Source: Tenacibaculum caenipelagi (GTDB taxonomy: Bacteria > Bacteroidota > Bacteroidia > Flavobacteriales > Flavobacteriaceae). From it: a stretch of DNA of 64,000 nt. The notes below the pieces were generated by a model. It was given only the letters and a program-made list of their open reading frames with translations, was not told the DNA's origin and searched no databases. The stretch is taken from the NCBI RefSeq assembly GCF_004363005.1, contig NZ_SNYH01000001.1, forward strand, positions 310,001 through 374,000, read 5' to 3'. Both the position numbers and the translations under genes were made by a program. This document shows, in pieces, positions 25,505 to 34,765 of this stretch; position 1 is the stretch's first letter, and every line of letters starts with the position of its first letter.

Positions 25505-25820
25505 TCTGAACGTTAGTAATGTTGGAAATGGTTACTTGAGCACCTAAAAAATCTCCATTACACACCACACTATAAGAAGGTGAATTTGGCGGAACGTTGA
25601 ATAATCCGTTTGCAGGCTTAGCAACGCCATTATCATAACAATTAACGCCTCCAGGTACACCTGCGATAGTAAAAGATAAGGTATTAGCTCTACTCGAATT
25701 TGTAATAGTAAGAGTAGATTGCGAACCGTTTGCAGTATTCCAAGTTGCAAATTGACCTGAATCAATTGCTGCTGAACCTTGTTGATTAATTACTGGGTTT
25801 TGTGTTACTGTAGTTGACAT
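25461..25820 (-). CDS. Small beta-rich protein, 119 aa, first gene of the giant-gene cluster
   Basis: The sequence is rich in Thr, Ser, Asn and Gln (MSTTVTQNPVINQQGSAA at the start, AEIQAQTTQG at the end), with two Cys (GVNCYDNG and VVCNGDF) spaced to form a disulfide. The middle (LTITNSSRANTLSFTIAG) predicts beta strands. It has no signal peptide or TM segment. It is the promoter-proximal gene and is preceded by a structured leader. Small size and strong beta character would fit a repeated structural subunit, but no family is recognised and that remains inference. Confidence 0.65.
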   Translation of the reverse strand: MSTTVTQNPVINQQGSAAIDSGQFATWNTANGSQSTLTITNSSRANTLSFTIAGVPGGVNCYDNGVAKPANGLFNVPPNSPSYSVVCNGDFLGAQVTISNITNVQNDATAEIQAQTTQG

Positions 25821-25835
25821 GATATAAAAAGTTTA

Positions 25836-25873
25836 ATTAGTTAGTGGTAACGAATTTACCTTCTTTAACTAAT
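25836..25873 (-). promoter_or_regulatory. Hairpin in the 5' leader of the giant-gene cluster
   Basis: Outer arms ATTAGTTA (25836-25843) and TAACTAAT (25866-25873) are perfect. Inner arms GGTAA/TTACC close on a 5-base loop. It lies between the likely promoter and the ATG at 25820, so it would be present in the mRNA. It could stabilise the transcript or bind a regulator. Confidence 0.5.
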
Positions 25874-25906
25874 CATATAGAAAAAAAAACTATAAGCGTA
25901 ATGATA

Positions 25907-25932
25907 CAAAGTATTAATGGTTATAAATTCAA
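25907..25932 (-). promoter_or_regulatory. Probable promoter of the giant-gene cluster
   Basis: On the minus strand, TTG (25932-25930), 16 bases, then TACTTTG (25913-25907), a near match to TAnnTTTG, about 87 bases before the first gene. Spacing is slightly short. Confidence 0.4.
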
Positions 25933-26069
25933 TATGAGTGTTTTAAATAAAAAATATACTAGTCTTCTTATCAATTATTGAGTACTCTTTACCCCTAAGT
26001 CTTACTAGGTTTTCTACACACTATACCAATAACTGCCATTATCTTTTTAACTTAATATTTATCAAAAAC

Positions 26070-26097
26070 AAAAAAACCTTACTATTTCTAGTAAGGC
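26070..26097 (-). terminator. Terminator of the tRNA operon
   Basis: On the minus strand, CCTTACTA-GAAA-TAGTAAGG followed by T7, seven bases after the 3' end of tRNA-Arg. Confidence 0.85.
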
Positions 26098-26103
26098 TTT
26101 ATG

Positions 26104-26177
26104 TGATCGCGACAGGATTCGAACCTGTGACCGTCTGCTTAGAAGGCAGATGCTCTATCCAGCTGAGCTACGCGACC
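26104..26177 (-). tRNA. tRNA-Arg (anticodon TCT)
   Basis: The 74-nt cloverleaf has acceptor stem GGTCGCG/CGCGATC with one G-T pair, a D-arm GCTCAGCTGGATAGAGC, anticodon stem TCTGC/GCAGA with loop CTTCTAA (anticodon TCT, reads AGA), and T-loop GGTTCGAATCC. CCA is not encoded. It is the last of three tRNAs in the transcript. Confidence 0.96.
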
Positions 26178-26185
26178 TTTGTTTG

Positions 26186-26260
26186 TCGGGGTGGCAGGAT
26201 TCGAACCTGCGACCTCCTGCTCCCAAAGCAGGCGCGATGACCGGGCTACGCTACACCCCG
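26186..26260 (-). tRNA. tRNA-Pro (anticodon TGG)
   Basis: The 75-nt cloverleaf has acceptor CGGGGTG, anticodon stem CCTGC/GCAGG with loop TTTGGGA (anticodon TGG, reads CCA), and T-loop GGTTCGAATCC. It is the middle gene of the tRNA cluster. Confidence 0.96.
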
Positions 26261-26283
26261 ATTGGGTCATCTACAATTTTTTG

Positions 26284-26365
26284 CGGAGAGACCGGGATTC
26301 GAACCCGGGCATCCCGAAGGATGACAGCTTAGCAGGCTGCTGCATTACCACTCTGCCACCTCTCC
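26284..26365 (-). tRNA. tRNA-Ser (anticodon GCT)
   Basis: The 82-nt tRNA has acceptor GGAGAGG, anticodon loop CTGCTAA (anticodon GCT, reads AGC/AGT) and the long variable arm of a class II tRNA (CATCCTTCGGGATG), followed by T-loop GGTTCGAATCC. It is the first gene of the cluster. Confidence 0.95.
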
Positions 26366-26456
26366 TTAATTCTTACCGAAGTGTGAATTAAAAATTGCGA
26401 GTGCAAATGTATAACTATAAATACGTTTCTACAAACTTTTTCTTGAAAAAAAACAC

Positions 26457-28499
26457 CTATTCTGGATACTCAACTCGTAAGTGATAGATATTCATCAACT
26501 TATTCTTAATAATTTTTTTAATTTTTTCTATCTCTCTAAAAGTAATATCCGAATTTATGAACTGATTATCGTTTTTTTGCTTATCAATAATTCTATCGAT
26601 CAACTGATCTATAGATTGTGCTGTTGGATTTTTCAAGCTCTTAGAAGCAGCTTCAGAAGCATCACACATCATTAAAATAGCTGTTTCTTTTGAAAACGGA
26701 ATTGGTCCTTTGTATTGGAACTTCTTAATATCTACTTCAGGATTATTTTCTAACTCCATTTTATAAAAATAATAGGTAACACTTGTTCCGTGATGAGTTC
26801 GAATAAAATCGATTATTCTGTCTGGTATCTTATGCTTTTTAGCTATTTCTATTCCGTTAATTACATGATCTAAAATGATACGAGCACTATCTACTGGTAA
26901 CAAATCATTATGCGGATTCACTCCTGTGGATTGATTTTCTGTAAAGTACATTGGCGTCAACATTTTTCCTATATCATGATACAAAGCTCCAGTTCGTACC
27001 AACATCGAGTTTGCTCCTATTTCATTAGCTGCTGCTTCTGCCAAATTAGCTACCTGCATAGAATGTTGAAAAGTTCCTGGTGCTTTTTCATTCAAATCTC
27101 TTAAAAGCTTTGAATTTGTATTAGACAATTCTAGCAATGTTACATCAGAAACCAATCCGAACAATTTCTCATAAAAATAGATAAAAAACACTGCTAAAAA
27201 AGATAACAATCCGTTAGCCGCAAATAGTCCAAAATACATCCAGTTTATTTTATCTGCATTTCCTTCTTTTAAAATAGAAAAAGCAAAATAGGTAATCATA
27301 TAAATCAATGTAATTTGCCCTATTGACATAAATAAGCTCGCACGCTTATACAGTTCAGAAACCGTTAAAATAGTTACAATTCCTGCTATAATATGTAAAT
27401 AAATAAATTCAAAACTGTTAGGAACAATAAACCCTAGTAATAATACTGTTAGAACATGAGTAAACAAACCTAAACGCGCATCAAAAAAAGCTTTTAATAC
27501 AATTGGTAAAATACTTAAAGGCACAACATACAAATAATCAGAATTATACTTAACCACCATAGTTTGCACTAAAATCATTAAAAAAACATTGAAAAAGATG
27601 AATGTTACTTTGTTGTTGTCATTAAATATTTCAAGTCTATACCTTTCTAAAAAAAGCAACAACATTAACAATGCAAACGCTACTAGAATTGTATATCCAA
27701 AAACAATCCAACTATAATTTGATTTTGTCCAAATTTGAGAACTTGAAGCTACTTCGTACGATTTTAAAACATTGTATTTTTTTCCTTCAACAATATCCCC
27801 CTTTAAAATTATTAACTCTCCTTTTGAAACCTTCCCTTTAGCATAAGAAATGCTTTTTAAGAGCTCTTCCAGTTCTTTTTCACTATACTTATAATCATAC
27901 GCTACATTTGGCTTTAAATTGCTCGACAAGTAATTTATCAATATTCTTTGTTTATAATATTGAAGCTCTTCTGCATTAGTTCGTAAAAAACTTAAAATAT
28001 CTTTGGATTGTATTAACCTAGAAAAAGGAACATCATCAATTGAATTTCCTTTTCTTAAAACTACTACATCATTCCTATTCGCTTTATCTCTACTCGCATC
28101 ATCTAAAAAACCATAAGCATATATTTTATCAATAATAGCTTCTCCTTTTTTAATTAAATCTCTTATGGTGTAATTTGATAAAGAATCTAAAGAATTGAGA
28201 TCTCTAGAAAAGGAAGTGAATACTTCTTTTTTCACAGTAGTATCAAGTACAAAATATTTTTTAGAACTCGACACAAGTTCTTTTCTTTCGGTTTCTATCT
28301 CTTCAGAAGTTTTCTGAATTGCAAAATCAAAAGGAGCATATAAATTATCATACTGCCAAGGTTTTCCTTGTGGGAAATCATACTTAAATTGTCCTCCTTT
28401 CGGAAATAAATACACAATAGCTATCACAGTTATTAAAAACAACAACACTTTATAAATTATGGTATTGTTTTTATACAACCTATTGATTAAATCGTTCAT
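26457..28499 (-). CDS. 7TM-HD domain phosphodiesterase, PgpH-like
   Basis: A 680-aa membrane protein predicted to hydrolyse cyclic di-AMP by analogy with Listeria PgpH. An N-terminal TM helix (residues 15-31) leads to an extracytoplasmic 7TMR-HDED domain (about 40-260), a block of seven TM helices (about 265-460), and a cytoplasmic HD domain (about 480-660). The HD signature is clear: FQHSMQVANLAEAAA, then GALYHDIGKM with the HD pair, then IRTHHGTS. The C-terminus ends just before the tRNA operon. The cyclic di-AMP assignment rests on family knowledge, since HD domains can act on other nucleotides. The gene is monocistronic on the minus strand, divergent from the thiolase gene. Confidence 0.88.
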   Translation of the reverse strand: MNDLINRLYKNNTIIYKVLLFLITVIAIVYLFPKGGQFKYDFPQGKPWQYDNLYAPFDFAIQKTSEEIETERKELVSSSKKYFVLDTTVKKEVFTSFSRDLNSLDSLSNYTIRDLIKKGEAIIDKIYAYGFLDDASRDKANRNDVVVLRKGNSIDDVPFSRLIQSKDILSFLRTNAEELQYYKQRILINYLSSNLKPNVAYDYKYSEKELEELLKSISYAKGKVSKGELIILKGDIVEGKKYNVLKSYEVASSSQIWTKSNYSWIVFGYTILVAFALLMLLLFLERYRLEIFNDNNKVTFIFFNVFLMILVQTMVVKYNSDYLYVVPLSILPIVLKAFFDARLGLFTHVLTVLLLGFIVPNSFEFIYLHIIAGIVTILTVSELYKRASLFMSIGQITLIYMITYFAFSILKEGNADKINWMYFGLFAANGLLSFLAVFFIYFYEKLFGLVSDVTLLELSNTNSKLLRDLNEKAPGTFQHSMQVANLAEAAANEIGANSMLVRTGALYHDIGKMLTPMYFTENQSTGVNPHNDLLPVDSARIILDHVINGIEIAKKHKIPDRIIDFIRTHHGTSVTYYFYKMELENNPEVDIKKFQYKGPIPFSKETAILMMCDASEAASKSLKNPTAQSIDQLIDRIIDKQKNDNQFINSDITFREIEKIKKIIKNKLMNIYHLRVEYPE

Positions 28500-28662
28500 T
28501 TTTGATGTTTATAAAATGTAAATATAACCTTTCTCTATTATTTGAGTACTTGTTATAAAATGGTTATTTTCGCAAAACAAATCTTAACACAACGTATTCA
28601 ATACAATAAACCTACCCTAGTTATGGTTTATGAATAGAGAATAAAATTAACAATATAAGCAC

Positions 28663-29838
28663 ATGAAAGAAGTAGTAATAGTATCAGTAGCTAGAACTCC
28701 GATTGGTAGTTTTTTAGGAACCTTATCAACTACACCTGCACCAAAATTGGGTGCTGTAGCCATTAAAGGAGCTTTAGATAAAATTAACTTAAAACCAGAA
28801 ATGGTTGAAGAAGTTTTTATGGGAAATGTAGTTTCGGCAGGTTTAGGTCAAGCACCAGCTCGTCAAGCTGCTATTTATGCAGGAATTCCCGACACGGTAC
28901 CTTGTACTACTGTAAACAAAGTGTGTTCTTCAGGAATGAAAGCTATCATGTTAGCTGTACAAACTATTGCTTTAGGTGATGCTGAAATCGTTGTCGCTGG
29001 TGGTATGGAAAACATGAGTATGATTCCTCATTACCAACATGCTAGAACTGGTAGTAAATTTGGCCCTATCAAAATGGAAGATGGAATGCAAAAAGATGGA
29101 TTAGTAGATGCTTATGAGCAAGTAGCTATGGGAGTTTGTGCTGATGAATGTGCTGTTGAATATGAGTTCTCAAGAGAAGATCAAGATGCTTTTGCTGTTG
29201 AATCATACAACCGTTCTGCTAAAGCTTGGAGCGAAGGAAAATTTGCAGATGAAGTTGTTCCTGTTGAAATACCTCAACGTCGTGGTGAGCCTATCATCTT
29301 TTCAGAAGATGAAGAGTATAAGAATGTAAAAATGGAAAAGATTGCTGCTTTACGCCCTGCCTTTACAAAAGAAGGTACAGTAACTGCTGCGAATGCATCC
29401 ACTATTAATGATGGAGGAGCTGCTTTAGTATTAATGTCTGCTGAAAAAGCTGCTGAATTAGGGTTAACTCCATTAGCTAAAATTAGAGGATATGCCGATG
29501 CTGCTCACGAACCAAAATGGTTTACAACAGCTCCTGCAAAAGCCTTACCAAAAGCCTTAGCTAAAGCTGGAGTTTCTATTGATGATGTTGATTATTTCGA
29601 ATTAAACGAAGCTTTCTCTGTAGTAGGGTTAGCCAATATGAAAATCTTAGGTTTATCAGCTGATAAAGTAAACGTAAATGGTGGTGCAGTATCTTTAGGA
29701 CACCCTTTAGGTGTTTCTGGTGCTAGAATTATTATTGCGTTAACTTCAATATTAAAACAAAACAACGCTAAAATTGGTGCTGCCGGAATTTGCAACGGTG
29801 GTGGTGGTGCTAGTGCAATGGTTATTGAAAGAGTTTAA
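28663..29838 (+). CDS. Acetyl-CoA C-acyltransferase (thiolase)
   Basis: Catalyses condensation of two acetyl-CoA or cleavage of 3-ketoacyl-CoA. At 391 aa it has the usual biosynthetic thiolase length. Catalytic residues are C88 in NKVCSSGMKA, H347 in GGAVSLGHPLG and C377 in GICNGGGGASAM, all in family context. Close spacing (24 bases) to the NlpC/P60 gene suggests shared transcription, although the functions look unrelated. Without neighbouring fad genes I cannot separate acetoacetyl-CoA thiolase (AtoB-like) from a general 3-ketoacyl-CoA thiolase; the size and sequence favour the acetoacetyl type. Confidence 0.94.
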   Translation: MKEVVIVSVARTPIGSFLGTLSTTPAPKLGAVAIKGALDKINLKPEMVEEVFMGNVVSAGLGQAPARQAAIYAGIPDTVPCTTVNKVCSSGMKAIMLAVQTIALGDAEIVVAGGMENMSMIPHYQHARTGSKFGPIKMEDGMQKDGLVDAYEQVAMGVCADECAVEYEFSREDQDAFAVESYNRSAKAWSEGKFADEVVPVEIPQRRGEPIIFSEDEEYKNVKMEKIAALRPAFTKEGTVTAANASTINDGGAALVLMSAEKAAELGLTPLAKIRGYADAAHEPKWFTTAPAKALPKALAKAGVSIDDVDYFELNEAFSVVGLANMKILGLSADKVNVNGGAVSLGHPLGVSGARIIIALTSILKQNNAKIGAAGICNGGGGASAMVIERV

Positions 29839-29862
29839 TTTTTTTAAAGTCCCAACTAGCAG

Positions 29863-30636
29863 ATGCCCTTTGGAATTTGTAACTTAAGTATCGTTCCTCT
29901 TCGGTTAGAACCTTCTGATGCTTCAGAAATGGTAAACCAAGTTGTTTTCGGCGAACACTTTGAAGTTTTAGAAAAGTCTAAAAAATGGAGTAAAATCCGA
30001 TTAGCTTTCGATGACTATGAAGGGTACATCGACAATAAACAATATGAAGATATTTCAGAAGAAGCACATGTACTTTTATCAAAAGAAAAAAAACATTACG
30101 CTGGCGAGTTAATTGATTTTATTACTGATAATAAAAATAATCTAACCACCATACCTATGGGAGCTCGTCTTCCTTTATTCAAGAACAATAAGATTAGTAT
30201 TAATGATACTTCTTATTCTTATGATGGTAAAGTTTGTAGTGGTAAATTAGCAAAATCAACCATAATTGAAACAGCTTTTTTATTCTTAAACGTCCCTTAT
30301 TTATGGGGTGGAAAATCTCCTTTCGGAATCGATTGTTCAGGATTTACCCAAACTGTATATAAATTATGTGGACACGACCTTTTACGCGATGCTAAGCAAC
30401 AAGCTACGCAAGGTGAAGTATTAAGTTTTATTGAAGAGAGTGAACCTGGTGATTTAGCTTTTTTCGATAATGAAGAAGGCATCATTACCCACGTCGGCAT
30501 TATTATGAATGATTATAACATCATTCATGCACATGGTAAAGTTCGTATTGACAAATTAGATCATAGTGGTATTTATAATATAGATACACATCAACACACA
30601 CATAAGCTAAGAGTTATTAAACGATTAATAAATTAA
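29863..30636 (+). CDS. C40 family NlpC/P60 cell-wall peptidase with SH3 domain
   Basis: A 257-aa protein predicted to cleave gamma-D-Glu to diamino acid bonds in peptidoglycan peptides (YkfC-like). SH3-like domains occupy about residues 1-120, and the NlpC/P60 domain has catalytic C158 in FGIDCSGF and H210 in THVGIIM, with a third polar residue likely at H224 in IIHAHG. There is no signal peptide, so it may act on recycled muropeptides in the cytoplasm. It follows the thiolase gene and ends at a bidirectional terminator. Confidence 0.9.
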   Translation: MPFGICNLSIVPLRLEPSDASEMVNQVVFGEHFEVLEKSKKWSKIRLAFDDYEGYIDNKQYEDISEEAHVLLSKEKKHYAGELIDFITDNKNNLTTIPMGARLPLFKNNKISINDTSYSYDGKVCSGKLAKSTIIETAFLFLNVPYLWGGKSPFGIDCSGFTQTVYKLCGHDLLRDAKQQATQGEVLSFIEESEPGDLAFFDNEEGIITHVGIIMNDYNIIHAHGKVRIDKLDHSGIYNIDTHQHTHKLRVIKRLIN

Positions 30637-30660
30637 AAAACAACTCTTTTAAACATAAAA

Positions 30661-30687
30661 AAACCGAAACTAATTAGTTTCGGTTTT
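30661..30687. terminator. Bidirectional terminator between convergent genes
   Basis: AAACCGAAAC / GTTTCGGTTT stem, loop TAATTA, T-rich on the plus side and A-rich before it. It serves the NlpC/P60 gene (plus) and the TPR gene (minus). Confidence 0.9.
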
Positions 30688-30705
30688 TTTATTTAAACTT
30701 TAATA

Positions 30706-31941
30706 TTATTTCATTGATTGGTATAAATCTCTATATTCAGATGCTTTATCACTCATCTCTAAAACTTCATATAAATTCATTAAAGTCTTAACTGTATCTA
30801 AAGATCTTTTTAAACTATCAGCCTTTTCTAAAAATGGTAGAGCTTCTTTATAAACTCCCTTTTGTTTTGCTGCTAACTCATCATATTTTTTGAAATTTGA
30901 TAAGTTTTTATTCATTTCCTCTACAATAGCTTTCTCTTGATCTAAAACCACTACAGCCAAGTTCATATAAGCATCAGCATAATCAGGTTTTAACTCAATT
31001 GCTTTATTGTAATACTTTTTAGCCTCTTCCATTCTACCTTGGTTAAAGTTTACAACCCCTAGATTATAAAATAAAGTAGGGTTATTTGGATCTAAAGCAA
31101 CAGCCTCACTCATTAACTCTCCAAACTTATCCATTTTACCTAACTTTACATACATATCTGCTTCGTTAAGTAACAAATTTAAATCTTTTGGATTCGCTTT
31201 TCTTGCTTCAGCTAAAGCTGCTATAGCCTCATCAGTTTTCCCTTGCTCTTTTAAAATTAAAGCAACATTCTTAACTATTGTAGCTGTTTTAGATTCTGAA
31301 GCTTTTGTTTCTGGTTTAACATAACTACCCGACTTAACCATTAAATCTCTTTGTTTCTTTGACCCTAAATCTTCTACTTTACCAGTAGCTTTATTAGTCG
31401 CTAAATATTGAGTTTCAATACCAGTATAACCAATTTTCTGTAGTTCTTTATAATACTCAATAGCTTTATCATAATCTTGAGCCTGAGTAGCAGATACCGC
31501 AGCATTATAAGCAAAAGAAGTATCTGTAGGACTTAATACATATGTTAAATAAAAATTATCAGCAGCATTTTTATAATCTTTTTTATTATTATATAAATCT
31601 ACTGCCTTATTTGACACTTCTTGAATCATTTGATTCATAATTGGTTGAGCCTCTCCAGAATATTTACTTTCCTTCATTGCTAACAAAGCCTTGAAAGATT
31701 CTGCAGCTCCTTTGTAATCTTTTTTAGCAGCTAAAGCCTTCCCTTTCAAAAAGTAGAATTTAGATTTATATTTATCTTCACCATTCATCATTAAAGATCC
31801 TTCAATAGTATTAAGGGTATTTAATGCCGTAGTAAAATCTTGTTTCTTTATCGCTTTTTCAGCATCTTTTAATTCTGATTTCTGAGCCACCGCCCCTAAC
31901 GACATTAATCCTAAAGAAAGGGCTAAAATTTGATTTTTCAT
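30706..31941 (-). CDS. Exported tetratricopeptide repeat protein
   Basis: A 411-aa protein with signal peptide MKNQILALSLGLMSLGAVAQ cut after AVAQ, followed by helical repeats. TPR consensus positions are visible in SFAYNAAVSATQAQDYDKAI, NPTLFYNLGVVNFNQGRMEE and KPDYADAYMNLAVVVL. The domain mediates protein contacts in the periplasm or at the surface; partners are unknown. It starts 16 bases after the gyrA stop on the same strand, so it is likely transcribed with gyrA. This pairing recurs in flavobacteria, from general knowledge. Confidence 0.87.
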   Translation of the reverse strand: MKNQILALSLGLMSLGAVAQKSELKDAEKAIKKQDFTTALNTLNTIEGSLMMNGEDKYKSKFYFLKGKALAAKKDYKGAAESFKALLAMKESKYSGEAQPIMNQMIQEVSNKAVDLYNNKKDYKNAADNFYLTYVLSPTDTSFAYNAAVSATQAQDYDKAIEYYKELQKIGYTGIETQYLATNKATGKVEDLGSKKQRDLMVKSGSYVKPETKASESKTATIVKNVALILKEQGKTDEAIAALAEARKANPKDLNLLLNEADMYVKLGKMDKFGELMSEAVALDPNNPTLFYNLGVVNFNQGRMEEAKKYYNKAIELKPDYADAYMNLAVVVLDQEKAIVEEMNKNLSNFKKYDELAAKQKGVYKEALPFLEKADSLKRSLDTVKTLMNLYEVLEMSDKASEYRDLYQSMK

Positions 31942-31957
31942 TTTAGTTATGATTTAT

Positions 31958-34459
31958 TTATTGTTGTTCTTGACTTTCGTTTGTTTCGTTTTCAATTTCC
32001 ATGCCATTTTCTTCTTCGTCATTTTCATGCATAACTTTTGCAACAGCAGCAATATCGTCACTATCTTTAATATTGATTAGTCTAACTCCCTGAGTTGCAC
32101 GTCCCATGACACGTAAATCTTCTACTGCCATACGGATTGTTAACCCAGATTTGTTGATAATCATTAAATCATTAGAATCATCAACATTTTTAATCGCAAC
32201 TAAGTTACCTGTTTTTTCTGAAATATTCAATGTCTTAACTCCTTTACCTCCACGGTTAGTAATACGATAATCTTCTATTTTAGAACGTTTTCCGTATCCT
32301 TTCTCAGAAACTACTAAGATATCACTCTCTAAATCATCAACAGCAACCATACCTATTACCTCATCTTTATCATGTGCTAAAGTAATACCACGAACCCCAG
32401 AAGCTGTTCTACCCATTGGACGTGTTTTTTCTTCTTCAAAACGAATAGCCTTACCTGACTGTAATGCTAACATCACTTGACTATCTCCTGTTGTTAATTT
32501 AGCCTCTAGTAATTCATCTCCCTCTTTAATGGTAATTGCATTAATACCATTAGCTCTTGGACGAGAATATTGCTCTAAAGGTGTTTTCTTAACTTGACCT
32601 CGCTTTGTTGCCATAATAACATAATGATTGTTGATGTAATCTTCATCTTTTAAATCACCTGTTACTAAGAACGCTTTTACTTTATCGTCTTGCTCAATAT
32701 TTATTAAGTTCTGAATAGCTCTACCCTTTGTGTTCTTTCCTCCTTCTGGAACTTCATATACACGCATCCAGAATACTTTACCTTTTTGAGTAAAGAACAA
32801 CATATATTGATGGTTGGTACCAACGAATAAATGCTCTAAGAAATCTTCGTTACGAGTAGTTGCGCCTTTTTGTCCACGTCCTCCTCTATTCTGAACTTTA
32901 TATTCATCAAGATTAGTACGCTTTACATATCCTGCATGTGAAATAGTAACTACTACTTTAGAATTAGGAATCATATCTTCGATTCGCATGTCTCCTCCTG
33001 CATATTCAATTACTGAACGACGCTCATCTCCATATTTTTCTTTGATGTGTAATAATTCATCTTTAATAATTTGGTAACGTCTTGGTTCATTGGCAAGAAT
33101 ATCTTTCAAATCTGCAATAGTCTTAATGATTTCATCATACTCAGAACGTAATTTATCTTGCTCCAGTCCTGTTAACTGACGTAAACGCATTTCAACAATG
33201 GCACGTGCTTGAATTTCTGTTAATTCGAAACGCTCCATTAATTTTTCACGTGCTTCATCTGCATTAGAAGAACCTCTAATAATTGCAATAACCTCATCAA
33301 TATTATCAGAAGCAATAATTAATCCTTCCAAAATATGTGCACGAGCTTCAGCTTTCTTTAATTCATACTCTGTTCTACGTACAATTACTTCGTGTCTGTG
33401 CTCTACAAAATAGTGAATTAACTGCTTTAAGTTTAATTGCTCTGGACGACCTTTTACTAAAGCAATATTATTTACACTAAACGATGTTTGTAATTGCGTA
33501 TATTTAAATAATTTATTTAAAACAATATTAGGAATCGCATCTCTTTTTAATACATAAACAATACGCATTCCGTTACGATCAGATTCATCACGAATACTTG
33601 CAATCCCTTCTAATTTCTTTTCATTAACCAAGTCAGCAGTTTTCTTAATCATCTCTGCCTTGTTAACTTGATAAGGAATTTCAGTTACAATGATACACTC
33701 GCGTCCTTTAACTTCTTCAATCGTTGCTTTTGCTCGCATTACGATACGACCTCGCCCTGTATGAAAAGCATCTCTTACACCATCATATCCATAGATAATA
33801 CCTCCTGTTGGAAAGTCTGGAGCTTTGATGTGTTGCATTAACTCATCAATTTCAATATCTCTATTATCAATATAAGCAATCGTACCATTAATAACTTCTG
33901 TTAAGTTATGTGGCGCCATATTAGTAGCCATACCTACGGCAATACCTGATGCTCCATTTACTAGTAAGTTAGGAATACGAGTAGGCAATACAGTAGGTTC
34001 CTGTAAAGTATCATCAAAGTTTAACTTATGATCTACTGTATCCTTTTCAATATCAGACAACATTTCTTCTGATATTTTTTGCATACGCACCTCAGTATAA
34101 CGCATTGCTGCTGGACTATCACCATCTACCGAACCAAAGTTTCCTTGCCCATCAACCATCATATAGCGCACACTCCAGTCTTGTGCCATACGTACCATAG
34201 AATCGTATACCGAAGTATCTCCGTGTGGGTGATACTTACCCAACACCTCTCCTACAACTCTTGCAGATTTTTTATATGCTCCAGTAGCTTTAATTCCTAA
34301 CTCATGCATACCGAATAAAACTCTTCTATGCACTGGTTTTAAACCATCTCTTACATCTGGTAACGCTCTGGATACTATCACCGACATTGAATAATCGATG
34401 TATGCTGACTTCATTTGCTCTTCGATGTTGATAGGGATCAACTTTTCGCCATCTGCCAT
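31958..34459 (-). CDS. gyrA: DNA gyrase subunit A
   Basis: Catalytic subunit of type II topoisomerase; it introduces negative supercoils together with GyrB. At 833 aa it carries the breakage-reunion domain with catalytic tyrosine Y121 in AMRYTEVRM. The quinolone region is [10 protein letters not shown] (T82 and D86, matching E. coli S83 and D87). Thr here is, from memory, normal in flavobacteria, so no resistance change is claimed. The C-terminal beta-pinwheel includes the GyrA box [10 protein letters not shown] near residue 520. An acidic tail ends in [10 protein letters not shown] terminator-like hairpin lies 38-73 bases before the start. Confidence 0.98.
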   Translation of the reverse strand: MADGEKLIPINIEEQMKSAYIDYSMSVIVSRALPDVRDGLKPVHRRVLFGMHELGIKATGAYKKSARVVGEVLGKYHPHGDTSVYDSMVRMAQDWSVRYMMVDGQGNFGSVDGDSPAAMRYTEVRMQKISEEMLSDIEKDTVDHKLNFDDTLQEPTVLPTRIPNLLVNGASGIAVGMATNMAPHNLTEVINGTIAYIDNRDIEIDELMQHIKAPDFPTGGIIYGYDGVRDAFHTGRGRIVMRAKATIEEVKGRECIIVTEIPYQVNKAEMIKKTADLVNEKKLEGIASIRDESDRNGMRIVYVLKRDAIPNIVLNKLFKYTQLQTSFSVNNIALVKGRPEQLNLKQLIHYFVEHRHEVIVRRTEYELKKAEARAHILEGLIIASDNIDEVIAIIRGSSNADEAREKLMERFELTEIQARAIVEMRLRQLTGLEQDKLRSEYDEIIKTIADLKDILANEPRRYQIIKDELLHIKEKYGDERRSVIEYAGGDMRIEDMIPNSKVVVTISHAGYVKRTNLDEYKVQNRGGRGQKGATTRNEDFLEHLFVGTNHQYMLFFTQKGKVFWMRVYEVPEGGKNTKGRAIQNLINIEQDDKVKAFLVTGDLKDEDYINNHYVIMATKRGQVKKTPLEQYSRPRANGINAITIKEGDELLEAKLTTGDSQVMLALQSGKAIRFEEEKTRPMGRTASGVRGITLAHDKDEVIGMVAVDDLESDILVVSEKGYGKRSKIEDYRITNRGGKGVKTLNISEKTGNLVAIKNVDDSNDLMIINKSGLTIRMAVEDLRVMGRATQGVRLINIKDSDDIAAVAKVMHENDEEENGMEIENETNESQEQQ

Positions 34460-34496
34460 ATATTTTCTTTTAAAACATTAGTACTTATTTTCGTCA

Positions 34497-34532
34497 AAAA
34501 AGTGAATTTTACACTTGATAAAACTCACTTTT
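34497..34532 (-). promoter_or_regulatory. Hairpin with T-run in the gyrA leader
   Basis: On the minus strand, AAAAGTGAGTTTT / AAAATTCACTTTT pair around a 9-base loop and run into six T. It looks like an intrinsic terminator or attenuator placed before the gyrA start. Whether it lies inside the transcript depends on the unmapped promoter. Confidence 0.4.
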
Positions 34533-34710
34533 GAAATGCGCTATTATTTGCTGCATTTTCTAAAACATTGCAAGATAATACAACCCTCAGTTTTACACAA
34601 AAAATATCTCTATTGTTTTAATATACTTATTAACAATTTCGCTAGTTTTTAAACACAAAAACGCCTTATTTTATTAGTCAGAATGTCAGTTAAAAACTAT
34701 TGGCACTTTT

Positions 34711-34745
34711 TTTGTAATTTTTACAAAAAAAACTTATTAACTTTA
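34711..34745 (+). promoter_or_regulatory. Possible clpC promoter
   Basis: TTTG at 34711, 23 bases, then TAACTTTA (34738-34745), one base off TAnnTTTG, 20 bases before the ATG. Confidence 0.4.
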
Positions 34746-34765
34746 CAGAGACAGAAAACAAATTT

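Noticed and set aside
26150..26391. Open frames of 60 and 70 aa over the tRNA region
   Set aside because: They lie antisense to three clear tRNA genes; the GFEPAT-like peptides are the familiar translation of tRNA T-arms.
31958..34459. Quinolone-resistance change in GyrA (Thr at position 82)
   Set aside because: Thr at this position is, from memory, the normal residue in flavobacteria, and D86 is kept.
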